From Datisca glomerata (lineage: Eukaryota > Streptophyta > Magnoliopsida > Cucurbitales > Datiscaceae), in NCBI GenBank assembly GCA_003255025.1, contig QANY01006259.1:1667664-1731663 (forward strand): a stretch of DNA of 64,000 nucleotides, given 5' to 3'. The notes below the pieces were generated by a model, which worked only from the letters and a program-made list of their open reading frames with translations, was not told the origin of the DNA and did not search any database. Below, in pieces: positions 22,327 to 33,139 of this stretch. Position 1 is the first letter of the stretch, and each line of letters begins with the position of its first letter. The translations under genes and the position numbers were made by a program.

Positions 22327-22362
22327 ATAAGCAGAAGAAGAAACATTATTATTATTAATAAG

Positions 22363-23060
22363 CTACGGTACAACAATTATTACATTTAATTTAAAAAGCC
22401 CATCACACAAATATTCCTTCCCCACATACATATCATTCTTAGTGAGGACAAATTTATTAGATACAAAGACCAACTTAAAACCATTTTTGCTTAAAAGAGA
22501 TCCAGACACTAAGTTTTTCCAAATATCTGGCACATGAAGAATGTTATTGAGAGTGATTTCTTTGCCAGATGTCATTTTAAGTACCACATTTCCTTGTCCT
22601 TCAATCTTTGAGCTTGAAGAGTTTCCCATATACAAATGTTCTTTACATTTTGCTTGCGTGTACGTAGAAAACATTTCCTTATTAGCACAAATATGACAAG
22701 TACCTCCATGTCTAGCCACCATTCCTTAGTATTTGCAACAAGTTTGCATTCAGAAACCATAGCAGAAAGGTGAATGTCAGATACGCCATTTGAAATATTG
22801 TTAATTTCAGTGACGTTGGCTTGAGCATTCTTTTTCTTGACGTTCTTAGGCTTTCGACACTCCTTCGAGCGGTGCCCTTGTTTTTCACAGTTGTACCACT
22901 TTCCTTTGAACTTCTTTTCGTTGTTATGTCCTTTACTTGGATCAACATTCAAAATCTTTCTCTTTTTGTTCGGTCTTTGTCCATCCTCCATTATATTGAC
23001 TTTTGATACCATGAGTTGGCTCCCACTTTTATTTTCAAACTTTCGAACTCGCTCTTTCAC
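22363..23060 (-). pseudogene. Copia gag C-terminus and protease
   Basis: KGKWYNCEKQGHRSKECRK is a zinc knuckle in which the first Cys pair is altered (YNC for C..C). Then comes [14 protein letters not shown], the protease start with the catalytic site shifted out of frame; the other frame supplies [25 protein letters not shown] and [20 protein letters not shown] are the later protease strands. Two overlapping frames are joined by a frameshift near 22720. Confidence 0.8.
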
Positions 23061-23292
23061 TCATTCTCTTTTTCTCATTCTCTCTATCTATCTCTCTCAT
23101 TCTTTCCCTCTCTCTCTCATTCTCTCTCTCTTTCTCACCCTCTCTCTTTCTTATTCTCTTTCTCGTTCTCTCTCTCCCCCTCTCTCTCCCTTTATCTCCC
23201 TCTCACTCTCTATTTCTCTCAGTCTTCCTCCCTCCTCTCTCACTCTCTCAGTCGCTCTCTCTCTCTCTCTCCCTCTCTCTATTTCTCTCTAT
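23040..23292. repeat. CT-rich microsatellite
   Basis: Long run of tctctc/tctccc/tctttc units on the plus strand. It produces spurious Ser/Leu-rich reading frames (for example 22837-23322), which are not genes. Confidence 0.95.
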
Positions 23293-23899
23293 AAAAGGCT
23301 TTTCAATATTCAGATATGTTGATCTATAAGATTGTAATCTAAATTGTAAAACCCTATTTCTTAAAATACATACTTTCCATGCATCTATGTTCGATCCTTG
23401 AAAATGTATATGTAATAGAAAGTTAGAAAAATAACATAAGCAAATCCAACACAAATGCAAGAACAAAAATATAAATCCAACATTTCAATCCACATTTCTA
23501 GCACTCCCCCTAACATTTCAATCATGCCATAAATTATATCAACCCACATTTCAAATGATCCATTTAGATGAAGGAGCAAGCCTCATATTCCAAATAATAC
23601 AATCTAAATGATCAACAACTAAGAAATGACTTATTAGATAAGGAAGTTAAGAATTAGTTGCAGACTTACAACATTCCATGATATTGTATAGTCGTTGGTG
23701 TAGAGCAACTAAATTCTGACATTCAACTGCAACATTAAGCCTTTCAAATCATAACAAAGCTTAAGTGACAGAGAATGTTCATAGAAACACTAAGCCTTTC
23801 AAATCCATCAATTCCCTCTCCCCTAAAAAGAAGAAAAAGAAAATAGATTAAACATGAATTGCATGGAAGTATAATGATTACATTGAAAAATACATACCA
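23293..23899. other. Spacer without recognised content
   Basis: AT-rich, no gene, RNA or repeat recognised. Confidence 0.3.
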
Positions 23900-26880
23900 T
23901 ATAATAGGATACTCAGAACCATTAGGATATTTGATACTAAATCTACTACCATAGTTTAGAGTTTAGCATGTAGTTCACTCATTGTGCATTAGTTGATGGA
24001 AAAACGGTCCAGATCAAACATAATACCAAATGTCCAAAAATACTTCAAAGTAAGACCATTTCTTAATGAACTATAAACCTGATCAACCATAATACCACAA
24101 GCTTTGCAGGCAGTCTTGGAACAATATCATCAAATGGGTTCGATAAAACCTAAAAGAGTTTAAAAAATATTATCATTCACTTACAATAAAGAAAATACGA
24201 AGACGTGGATTTTAAGGGAAGACTAAGCACAACTATTATCTCCTTATAAATATAACTTTATGAAGGGGTAAAACGTATCTAGCATGTGACTATGGTTGAT
24301 GTAAGAAAACGAAAAGAGAGAGAAACAAAAGAACTAAACAGTGTAACTGCCAAGAGATAAGATCAAGGTTGACATCTGCAGCCTACCTCAACTGATTTTA
24401 TCTTAGGTGGTCTTATATATGATTTCTACAAAAAACTTTTCAAATATTAAGCTAGTTAGAGGAAGTAAAACAAAGCTATCTTCACACAAACAATAATTAA
24501 TGTTCAACATAAAAGTTTGAACATCATATACCCCCTATTTCATTCACAGTAATGACAAAAAATTATTAGCCCTCTTCCACTAAACATAGTCAAAATAATA
24601 ACAACAAAGAGGAAAAATCATTAAATCGGAGATGATGCAATCCTTAGAAAATAGGTAATGCATCATATATGTTAGTAATACTCAAATTTACAAATGCCCT
24701 GGAATGATACAGACAATATAAACCATCTCCCTAATTTCATAAAAGGTCTCCCTGTTTTTGTATGGTTGCATACACACATTTTTCATGACATGATAAAGAT
24801 CAGAAAAGAACTTTCCAATGACATTTATATATACCAGTAAAGATGAAAATACACAAGTTATTCATGTACAATTTGAATGGTAAATAGTATATAGAATTAG
24901 GTTATTACCTCAATATTGTCATGAAAGAGAATACTCTTAGCAATACGAGAGAAGCCAATTGCAAGCAAATCTTGTTCCCAAAAGTAGCGAGCATCAGTTG
25001 AAACAGATTGTTCAAAATAATGAACTAGAAAAATGAACTCATTGTCTGCATTGCCATGAATAAACTCATCTCTGTTGGTAAATAAGTAGGTAATTTATTT
25101 GGTAATTCTTAAGCTAAATTGAGAAAATATTTGATATTACCAACAGAAAAGCTAAGATGTCCGTGATGTAGTGCGCGCAGGCCATCCAAATGAGTCATTA
25201 CATCTAAGGCTTGGGGAGAACGCGGAAGAACGACATAATTCATAATCACCTGCTTGCAAATGACTAAGCCTAGCAATAGAAAATCAATAAAAACAGCTAA
25301 AAAAATAATAAGATAGAAATTCACTAAAACATCACCAGCAGGAACAAAAGATTCCCACCTCAAATAAGAGGCATTGTAGTTAACTTTTATAGTTCCTTCA
25401 GTAGGAGCAATCCAAGCATAAATTCTTCCCTGGCTAAGATAACGTAGGCAGCTGTATCAGTTCTCTCCTTCATTTTTCCTTCCAAATATTCTAACCAAGC
25501 TTTAGTTGCTATTTAAGTAGTAATAACAGGATCAACCAGTTTCTTTTTAAACAAGAAATTGTTTCTTGCTTTCTATACCATCATGATGCTTATTCAATTT
25601 TATCACTACCTCTTCAGCCCACTTACCAAAACTGATAGATTGATGACAACATTTCACAAAAGATAGATCCCATCCTTTGCGTAATCCCACCAATCTTCCT
25701 TATTCATACTAGGCAGCGTATGGCATCGTTTCATCGACTCAATGACAGTTAGCAGTTGTCAAGTATGTGACATTATGTACCAAGTAATAATGATTGAAAA
25801 AGTAGTATGTGCTAAGTAATGCAATCCCCCTTTAGTGGTTTAAATGCAGATTATTCTCATTCCATATCGATTAGTTTGATAAAATACCAAAGAATTGAAA
25901 CTTTTACCAAAACCCATTAGTAATAACAGAGAATGGACATAGAAGCTTACTTCTATATCTTTGAGTTTGAAGTAGGCTCTCCCACAACTATAAGAATCAT
26001 CTCCTTCCAGCTTCGAACCACCAATGAAAACCAACAAACATAAACTAAAAGTCCTAACAAAATGAAGGTAAAATTAACATATCTATAAGAATCTACATGA
26101 AAACAAAAACAACCTACGCAGTAATTTATATATTTGTTCTAAATTAAAACAAGCAACAAAATATTTAAACAAAATGAATAACAAAAGAACCAAACAAGAA
26201 GCAAAACATAAAGAACCTGGAATTCTTCTTAGGTTTAGTTTTGAAACTTGAAAAGTAAACAAACCAAAAAATCATGACCTAAACAAGATACATGTTTTAG
26301 GATTTGGAATGAAAGTATTACAAGCATTTTGACATTAGAACAATCAGATACCTGGCCAGAGAGTCGTGCAGAGAAGCTAAGGCTCCTTCCGAGATATGCA
26401 ATTTATGATCGGGGAAAAGAGGGAATCACTTCAGTTGTAGATTTTTTCCTTCTAGATAGCTCGGCTATGGTTGATTGGAAAAAAATCGAAGAAATTCTTA
26501 CGCTCAGGTCTGGGGAAGGAGAGAAAGCAATGAAAAAATAGAGACACATGCAAGATATACATGAGAGAGAGCTTAGCCTAGAGAGGAAAGTTTCATTCCA
26601 GAGAGACCCATTTGTGAGCTTCATTGCGGAGAGATGAGAGAACATAAGTGCTTCATTACGGAGAGAACAGAGGGGCTTGGTTGTGGAGAGAACATAGGCA
26701 CTTCAGAGAGAGAAAGCGAGGTGAGCCCTAAGATCGGGGAGAGAAAGAGAGGTTGAAGGTGAGAAAAAAAGGGTTAAAGCTGAGAGAGAGTCGAAGCTGA
26801 GAAAGAGAGTCGAAGCCGAGAGAGAGAAAGAGAGAGAGAGAAAGAGATAGAGAGAGAGAGAGAGGTTGAAAGAGGGAGTG
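23900..26880 (-). pseudogene. Unidentified multi-exon gene remnant
   Basis: The minus strand shows protein-like segments separated by stretches with plausible splice signals. A pyrimidine-rich leader (26880-26700) precedes a block ending CTGGCCAG|GTATCTG (26352). Then come GGSKLEGDDSYSCGRAYF and KLKDIE|gtaagc (about 25954); LTVIESMKRCHTLPSMNKED (about 25755); FGKWAEEVVIKLNKHHDGIE (about 25620); KAWLEYLEGKMKERTD (about 25500); YAWIAPTEGTIKVNYNASYL (about 25420), which recalls the first strand of an RNase H-like fold; SPQALDVMTHLDGLRALHHG; DEFIHGNADNEFIFLVHYFE; and near 24130 SNPFDDIVPRLPAK with VDQVYSSLRNGLTLKYFWTF in a shifted frame. Stops and frameshifts are frequent. The family is not recognised, and exon edges are tentative. 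It is not a typical LTR-retrotransposon product. Confidence 0.35.
26690..26880. repeat. GA-rich microsatellite
   Basis: gagagaaaga-type units on the plus strand. If the minus-strand gene remnant is real, this is its CT-rich 5' leader, a common feature of plant 5' UTRs. Confidence 0.9.
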
Positions 26881-27106
26881 TTTTTATGAGCAATTTTTAG
26901 GCCAGTTGGAGATTTTCCATTTTCGTTCCCCGCTCTTTACCCCCGCATAAAAAATCCACCTTTCATTGCGTTTTAGTATAAAATGCAATCCTTGAATGTA
27001 ATTAAAACAACTAATTCTTGCAGTGAATTGGCATACTCTCTCTTTCATTCGGGTATGTTATGTACGATTACAAGACAAAGTTACATTCGCTGGTTTCTAT
27101 CGATTG

Positions 27107-27297
27107 GAGTGCTACTTCTGTAGGAACGAAAGATACGTCTTATCCTGGGAGTTGATTACTCAACACCTTAAGTACTTGTGAGGGGGTAAATTCGTCTTAA
27201 GGAGATAATTTTTGCACTGGGTTCAGATCATCGTTCTATTTGACTAACTACAAAATCTGTGAGTTTTTATTTCTGTTTATGCATGCATGTTCTAACA
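27107..27297 (+). repeat. Copia 5' LTR, family L1, left-truncated
   Basis: gagtgctacttct … gttctaaca parallels the last ~190 bases of the LTR at 18655-19225 (shared cttatcctggg, ttgattactcaacacctt, gggtaaatt.gtcttaaggag, tttgactaactacaaaatct). It ends TTCTAACA at 27297; no clear primer site follows. Confidence 0.7.
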
Positions 27298-28570
27298 ATC
27301 TTAAGAAAAATTTAAGTTACATAATCTTCTTTCAACTTTTCGTGTCTATTGATATTTAATTCAGAGTTTTCTTTAAACGAACTAATAAGTCTGCAATGTT
27401 GTGAATTTTTTTGTTTGTTTTTTGTTTCGGTTCATATTGTCTTATTTGATCTGTTATTACTCACTGTTTCAACACTGTATATTTTACTAGGCATCTTGTA
27501 TGTACAGGTTGAATCTTCATTTCCATTTGTCCGCAACCCCATTTCTTATTTCTTCTCAAGTTGGATCTTTTTGGTTGTGTTGGATTTTATCTTATACATC
27601 TGTCTAGTTCTGGTTTTACATATATTAGCATAAAGCATTATCTTTTCTTATCAAGTGGTTATTGTTGCTTTAGATTCTAATTTGCACCATCTGAATATTT
27701 AAAAAAAATATTTTCTTTCTACTTAGCTTCACTCAGGTTTGTTCAGAAAATTTTGTTATATTCAAATTTCTAATTTACAGTTTTTTCATATGGATTAGAA
27801 AAAACTTGTTGAACTTGCTCTAATCTGATACACCGCACTGTAGTATTTTAGATATACCTTCTGTTCGCTTTTTAGTGTAAGAGTTTACAATTGTATAGAA
27901 GGATTACATCTATATTACGTTCTTTCATACAATGTTTAGAATTAATATTCTATTTTCGTAATAGAAATGGCTACATCTAGCAATCCTATCTATGTCCCGA
28001 CTATTGGTGTAAACCATGGGGAAAAACAAAAAAAAAATCAGTGGTGTAGATTTCAAACGATGGCAACAGAAAATGTTGTTTTATTTCACCACTTTGAATT
28101 TGGCTAAGTTTTTCACTGAAAGAGGCTCTTGTTCTTAAAGAAGGAGAAACTAACAATGAGAAAGTTGTTGTTGTGGATGCTTGGAAGCATTTGGACTTTC
28201 TCTGTAAAAATTATATACTTAACGGACATGATAATACACTGTATGATGTCTAGTGTGTGGTAAAGTCGGCGAAAGAACTTTGGGAGTCTTTGGACAAGAA
28301 GTATAAAACTGAAGATGCTGGTGCAAAGAAATATATTGTCGATCAGTTTTTAGAATACATCATGATCGATTCAAAGACTGTAATTAGCGAAGTTCAAGAG
28401 CTTCAAGTCATTTTGCATGAGATACATGCTGAGATATGTCTCTTAGTGAATCCTTTAAAGTAGCAGCAATAATTGAAAAATTACCGCCGTCTTGGAAAGA
28501 TTTCAAAAATAATCTCAAGCACAAACGTAAAGAAATGTAACTGGAAGAGCTAATAGTCTGCTTGAGGATT
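27298..28570 (+). pseudogene. Copia leader and gag
   Basis: A 670-base leader precedes ATG at 27967 (MATSSNPIYVPTIGVNHG). Then [68 protein letters not shown] and, after a frameshift near 28440, AAIIEKLPPSWKDFKN follow the copia gag (UBN2) order. It is interrupted by frameshifts near 28030 and 28130 and ends about 28570, where Tat RNase H begins. With the L1 LTR it represents the 5' half of the family whose 3' half lies at 16.9-19.2 kb. Confidence 0.75.
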
Positions 28571-28572
28571 GT

Positions 28573-28728
28573 CCTAAATATGAATCTTTACTCGTAGGGA
28601 TGAAATTAGCCAAGGACTTGGGGGCAGAGCGGGTAAGGGTATTCAATGACTCTCAGCTGATAGTCAATCAAGTCATATGTGATTTTAAGACTAAAGATAC
28701 GAGGGTGGGGCATATCAGAGCAAAGTAA
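28573..28728 (+). pseudogene. Tat-lineage RNase H fragment
   Basis: YESLLVGMKLAKDLGAERV, then FNDSQLIVNQV and KDTRVGHIRAK end at TAA 28728. 'YEAL..GL.LA..LGA….V..DSQL(V)VNQ' is the plant RVT_3/archaeal-type RNase H found in Tat-group Ty3/gypsy elements. It joins copia gag directly, so recombination or insertion has fused two families. Confidence 0.75.
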
Positions 28729-29626
28729 TGGAATTGAAGACCAAGTTTAAGGAGTGCTCCGTAGAGCAGCTACATAGATACTCAAAAGTCATGTGTTCTA
28801 CAAGAGAAGAACCACTCAAATTTCTTTAAGGCTAGCTCAAAGACACTCGTTGTGCCAAGCTACACTACAAAATCACTATAAATTTCAGACAAAACAACAG
28901 ATGACTTCAACGGTCGAATCACTACGTGACTTAAATTGGCCAATAGACTCAAACATTGAGTTACGAGAAAGAATCAACAACCAAAGCATCAAAACCTTCG
29001 GTTCCCTGCCACAGCTTAGTTTCTGAAAATTTAACTCTGGATGGCAAGAAGAACCCTCGGGAAGCACACCACTTGAGTATAATAACTCCACTATTCGCCA
29101 TGAGACATGAGATGCCAAAGTAATGTACCGGTCAAGTATGGATCAACATGAGAATGCAACGCAGGATTTCAGAAAAAATCCTACCTTTGAAAAGATTCTA
29201 TAACGTCACAACGTCAGGTCAATCTCATAGTGAAATAATCCCAACAGAATGGCGTCTTACTTCCTGCCCAGATCAAAGGAATTCAATCTCAACACCAGTC
29301 CTCACCATACGCTTGTATGAAGGTGTAAAAGTTTTGTTGTTATGACCACCAATCCAACTTAAGTCGCCTGATTGTCAGATGAAAATCATAGGAACTTGAT
29401 CCCGATAATTACTCGGAGCAACTCGCACAAACCTGAACCATAGAGCTTTAGGTTCCAACATGTTCACGCACATCATTAATTAAGATGATGACATTTTTTC
29501 CAAGAGTCAATTGACAAATATGAAGAAAGCTTGTCTCAATCACAAGATGCTATGAGACGCCATCATGAACCGACAACAAATACTTAGATATTGTGACATA
29601 AACTCTATTGTTTGATTATCTCAACG
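28729..29626. other. No recognised gene
   Basis: Possibly 3' part of the Tat fragment. cactacaaaatcac at 28863 resembles a CACTA-type left end, but its 3-bp flank does not match that at 31009. Short frames at 28793-29345 are not recognised. Confidence 0.3.
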
Positions 29627-29945
29627 CCCTACATAGGGCAAAAAGACCATGTAAGTATCCCATGGCACACGACATCAAAGAACCCTTTGGCAAAAGACCT
29701 CACCTAGGGCGAAAGCCTAACGAGGCATCTTTATCGCATACGATGGTTGGAAAAAGACCCTACCTAGGGTAAAAGACCACGATAATATTTCGTGGCACCT
29801 TAGTACACGAGATGCTGGGACAAAGTACTTTGATAATGGTCACAGTCACCAAGACCTCATAACTTATCTAAGACTAATATGAGAAAATACTTTACATAAG
29901 GTAAAAGGACCACTGTAATATTCGATGGCACCTAAAGTCACCAGA
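29627..29945. repeat. About 131-bp tandem repeat, three units
   Basis: cctac(a/c)tagggcaaaaagacc … atggcac recurs at 29627, 29758 and 29890. Each unit carries ggtaaaagaccac and tcgtggcacc. The style resembles tandem repeats in Tat/Ogre LTRs. Confidence 0.75.
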
Positions 29946-30404
29946 TGACTATAATATATATGTTTATAAGTGGATATTGAACTATAACAATTATTTTGTC
30001 ATGTAGGTCCACCAAAAATACAACAAACATATAGTAATTCAGGTGGTGCGTGGTTCCACATAGTGATGGAGAATATGATTCCAACAGGAAGACATAGAAG
30101 TTCTTTAATAAAAACTTTGGCTTCTATTTGTGATATTTAGTACAACTCAAAATATTTGTAATATGTGATATGAACACCTTGGAATGCTATTTTGTAGGGT
30201 TTTTTGGACATTTCATATTGTATTTTGATATGGATCTTTATTAGTAAATTTTTTTAATTAAATATTTTAAATTAGTGATTTAATGAATGATCTTTATATT
30301 ATTTGTTTGATACGTTACGTGAATTATTTACAGGATTTAAAATCCTATAAGAGAATATAATAGCTTAAAGAAACACAATAGACAAATGCAATTATGATAT
30401 GGTT
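29946..30404. other. AT-rich spacer
   Basis: Nothing recognised; may be interior of the CACTA-type element whose right end is at 31009. Confidence 0.3.
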
Positions 30405-31009
30405 AGACATACAATAGCGTTTCTTAAAAACCATAGAAAGCTTGCGCTTGTAAACCTTCTATAACGTTTAAAAAATGCTATAGAAAAGTTACAATAGCGT
30501 TTTTTAAACGCTATAGGAAGTCTCACATTGTTTCTACGCTTATAATTTTCTATAGCATTTTTTAAATGCTATAGAAAGCCTCACATTATTGCTATGCTTA
30601 TAATAACGTTTATAAAATGCTATCATAGGATTTTCATAGCATTTTTCGTAACGTTATGTTTGCCAACATTATTAAACTCCGACCCTACGATAGCGTTTAA
30701 AAAACGCTATCATAACTACTTTTAATAGCATTTAAAAAACGCCATCGTAACCTTTCGATAGTGTTTTATAAACCCTATAGAAAGTCACCAAGCGCAATTG
30801 GACGCTTTCTATAGCGTTTAAAAAATGCTATTGAAAGATTACAATAGCATTTTTTTAACGCTATTAAAAGTAGTTATGATAGCGTTTTTTAAACACTATC
30901 GTAGGGTCAGAGTTTTAATAACGTTGGCAACCACAGTGTTATGAAAAATGCTATGAAAACCCTATGATAGCGTTTTCTAGCCTTTATCATAGGGCTTTTT
31001 GTTGTAGTG
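30405..31009 (-). mobile_element. CACTA (En/Spm-like) terminus with subterminal repeats
   Basis: The plus strand ends gggctttttgttgtagtg at 31009, i.e. CACTACAACAAAAAGCCC on the minus strand, the canonical CACTA terminal motif. Inward lies a dense field of ttttttaaacgctatag units in both orientations, the subterminal repeats to which CACTA transposases bind in this superfamily. No transposase seen; non-autonomous. Left terminus uncertain (candidate at 28863). Confidence 0.75.
30598..30990. repeat. Large foldback of about 390 bp
   Basis: The segment around 30640-30787 (catagcatttttcgtaac … cgatagtg) is the near reverse complement of 30801-30960 (ctattaaaagtagttatgat … gaaaaatgctatg), centred near 30794. 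The arms are about 190 bp each. The transcript would form a long hairpin. Confidence 0.85.
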
Positions 31010-31017
31010 TATGTAGG

Positions 31018-31434
31018 AAGAATGTGTTATGCATGTTGTGTATTTGCAACAAGTAACCACTATATACAGGTTGGTTCGTGGCCATTCGAACCAACATTTG
31101 GTTACTTTTGGCAATGTTATGAAGATATACGATAATCGAAGAGGTATATGCCAAACATCATGTCTTTCTAAAAATTATAAGAAATTTCTCAAAACTCCAA
31201 GATCAACTCCGTACCGTATCATATCATATCGAGCCGACTAGCTCAAATTTCTTATCTATTCAAGTGGGTAAATTTTATGACAATTTTCTTATTCATTACC
31301 TAATGGTTTTGACAACATGTTATCTCACGTTACTTTCCATAATATGCATAATGTGTTTGAACTCAGTCCCACTAATATTAGAGTATGAGTACCATTAGTT
31401 GAATTCAAAGTGTCAAACTACCATTTTCTCCAAC
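31018..31434 (-). repeat. Copia LTR, family L1, inverted and truncated
   Basis: Reverse complement of the first ~415 bases of the LTR at 18655: it ends …accattttctccaac at 31434. The CACTA end lies directly left and the long-TIR element directly right. Confidence 0.75.
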
Positions 31435-32682
31435 GAGTACTCTACTATAAAAAATTAACGGACCGTCATAGAAGTCATACGTGCCAATACGTGGTAAATT
31501 AATTAACGCTACATCCTCAAAAGTTTTACCTTAGTTGCCACTTCACCAATTAACCCCTCTTTTTCCTTCTTCTTCCTTCTTCCCCCTCTCCGCGAGATAC
31601 CCAAATCGCCATTGTTGTAAAACTTAGTTCTTGATTAGGGTTGGGTCCTTCTTCCCCCTTTTCTTCCTTCTCCCCCATCCTATTCCTCTCTCTACTCCTC
31701 GTCCTAGTTTCTCTTTCTACCCAAAAAGATACTCTGGAAGATCCAAATCGAAATCTATATGAAATTCAGTGCTGCCACTGGCCCTAGCCCACGTTGAGCT
31801 AATCGACTATGGCTTCCCGATCGATCTCCTACCTTCCTCCGTCTTGATCTACAATGTTAACGAAACCTCCAGGGACTTCTTCGTTGACCTTGGAGGCTCG
31901 TGCAAGATCACACTCCCCCTAGGTAGCTACTTGTCCAATTATTTAAAGAAGATCACTGATAAGATTGTGAAGGGTCAGATCCACTAGATTGATGGGTTTC
32001 GAGTTTGAGCTTTTTCTAGTGGTGGTCAATTACTAGGATTAGGTCTAGAGGCGAAGACTTGGTCTTCGAGGTTGGGTTTGTTTTGACCAAGTACCCCTCT
32101 AAGAATTTTGATGAGAGCCCATCTTGTGAGGGTCATTACTCTGCTTCGTGAGAAGTTTATATAGGATTATTCCAATATGCTTTGCCTTTTAGTTTTCTTG
32201 CTAGTGTTAGATTGTGGGCTGGAAATTTAGGGCTTGTATAAGTTTTTTTTGAATTTATATAAGAATAGGCAGAATGATTATTTACTTGAAATCTATGATT
32301 ATGATGTTTGATTTTATGCATTAACATTAAGCTTTTAACTTAGCAAGCAGTGATATATTTAGTGAATCAGATTAGAACACATCCTCTGTATCTCCTCTAA
32401 TTGAGAGAAGCATATATCCCTTCACGGACTGGGGGAAGAAGGAGAAGGAAGAAAAGGGAGAAGAAGGACCCAACCCTAATTGTGGACTCGGTTTTGCAAC
32501 AATGGCCATTTGGGTATTGCACAGAGAGTGGGGAAGAAGGAAGAAGAAGGAAAAAATAGCGAGGTAATTGGTGACGTGGCAGTTGGTATAGAAAATTCTA
32601 GTGATGCGACATTAATTAAGTAGCCATGTATTGCCATGTAGGACTTGAGTGACAGTCTGTTAATTTTTTATAACGGAGTGCC
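31435..32682 (+). mobile_element. Pack-MULE-like transposon carrying a captured gene
   Basis: The left arm 31435-31680 and the right arm 32430-32682 are inverted copies over about 240 bp (shared tataaaaaattaac, tcaccaatta, ccttcttcttccttcttcc, tacccaaat.gccattgttg, agggttgggtccttcttc), roughly 80 % alike by eye. Between them lies a DUF538-like gene with possible UTRs and no transposase. Long TIRs plus a host gene fragment define Pack-MULEs, but the 9-bp target duplication typical of Mutator was not seen, so the superfamily is inferred. Confidence 0.65.
31759..32151 (+). pseudogene. Captured DUF538 family gene, broken
   Basis: ELIDYGFPIDLLPSSVLIYN, then RDFFVDLGGSCKITLPLGSY and KKITDKIVKGQIH match the DUF538 (PF04398) domain, a small plant protein of unknown biochemistry: 'L..(Y)GFP.GLLP..V..Y.L……F.V.L..SC….' A TAG at 31987 and a frameshift follow, then GEDLVFEVGFVLTKYPSKNF and DESPSCEGHYSAS end at TGA 32151, as in full-length relatives. 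The N-terminus is out of frame: ATG at 31759 leads to a stop, and the domain frame lacks ATG. The gene appears to be held nearly whole, intronless or processed. Confidence 0.75.
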
Positions 32683-32960
32683 TACAAAAGGGAAAACGTG
32701 GATCAACAATGTAATTGTAAGGAATCTGCTACTTTTTAAAGTGGAGGATTGAAAATGAAAACTACTCATTATGTTATGATATGGCATGCATTCACGACTT
32801 TTAGTTTTATTTTCAAATATGTTTTAGGAAAAAATATAATGCTCTAACGATAATTTAATGTGATCAAATCAATAAAATTAGCAATTTGGATTGGCTAGTC
32901 TATGTTGAAATGTGAAATAAAAATTACTCATTAATTTTTTAGACTTCACATTTATATGAA
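32683..32960 (+). repeat. Dispersed repeat S, copy 2
   Basis: cctacaaaagggaaaac … ctactttttaaag … gaaaatgaaaactactc parallels 19226-19450. See that entry. Confidence 0.5.
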
Positions 32961-33139
32961 GTTTATAATTTTAAAGTGTTTAAAATTATTAGAAAATTAT
33001 AATATAAATTAAATTCTTGATAGTTAATACATTTAAATTCAACTTAGTAAGTTGAAAGTGTTTTAGTTTAATAATGTTTTATTAAGCATGAGATGTTTCA
33101 TAAATAAAATATATACTCCCAAAATAACGTGTTGGAGCA

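Larger units (their letters stand above)
20929..23066 (-). mobile_element. Ty1/copia element, truncated at both ends
   Basis: Minus strand order: gag zinc knuckle, protease, GAG-pre-integrase, integrase, RT N-terminus. No LTR is seen. The gag end abuts a CT microsatellite at 23.04-23.29 kb and the RT is cut at about 20929. Style of protease and pre-integrase resembles the TNT1-94/Tork group (inference). Confidence 0.8.

Noticed and set aside
22837..23322. 161-codon plus-strand frame rich in Ser and Leu
   Set aside because: It is a translation of the CT microsatellite and runs antisense to a copia gag; no domain.
24060..24200. Assignment of NPFDDIVPR to a CWC27-type cyclophilin
   Set aside because: The short motif is reminiscent of that family, but the neighbouring segments show no cyclophilin domain; the similarity is too short to name the gene.
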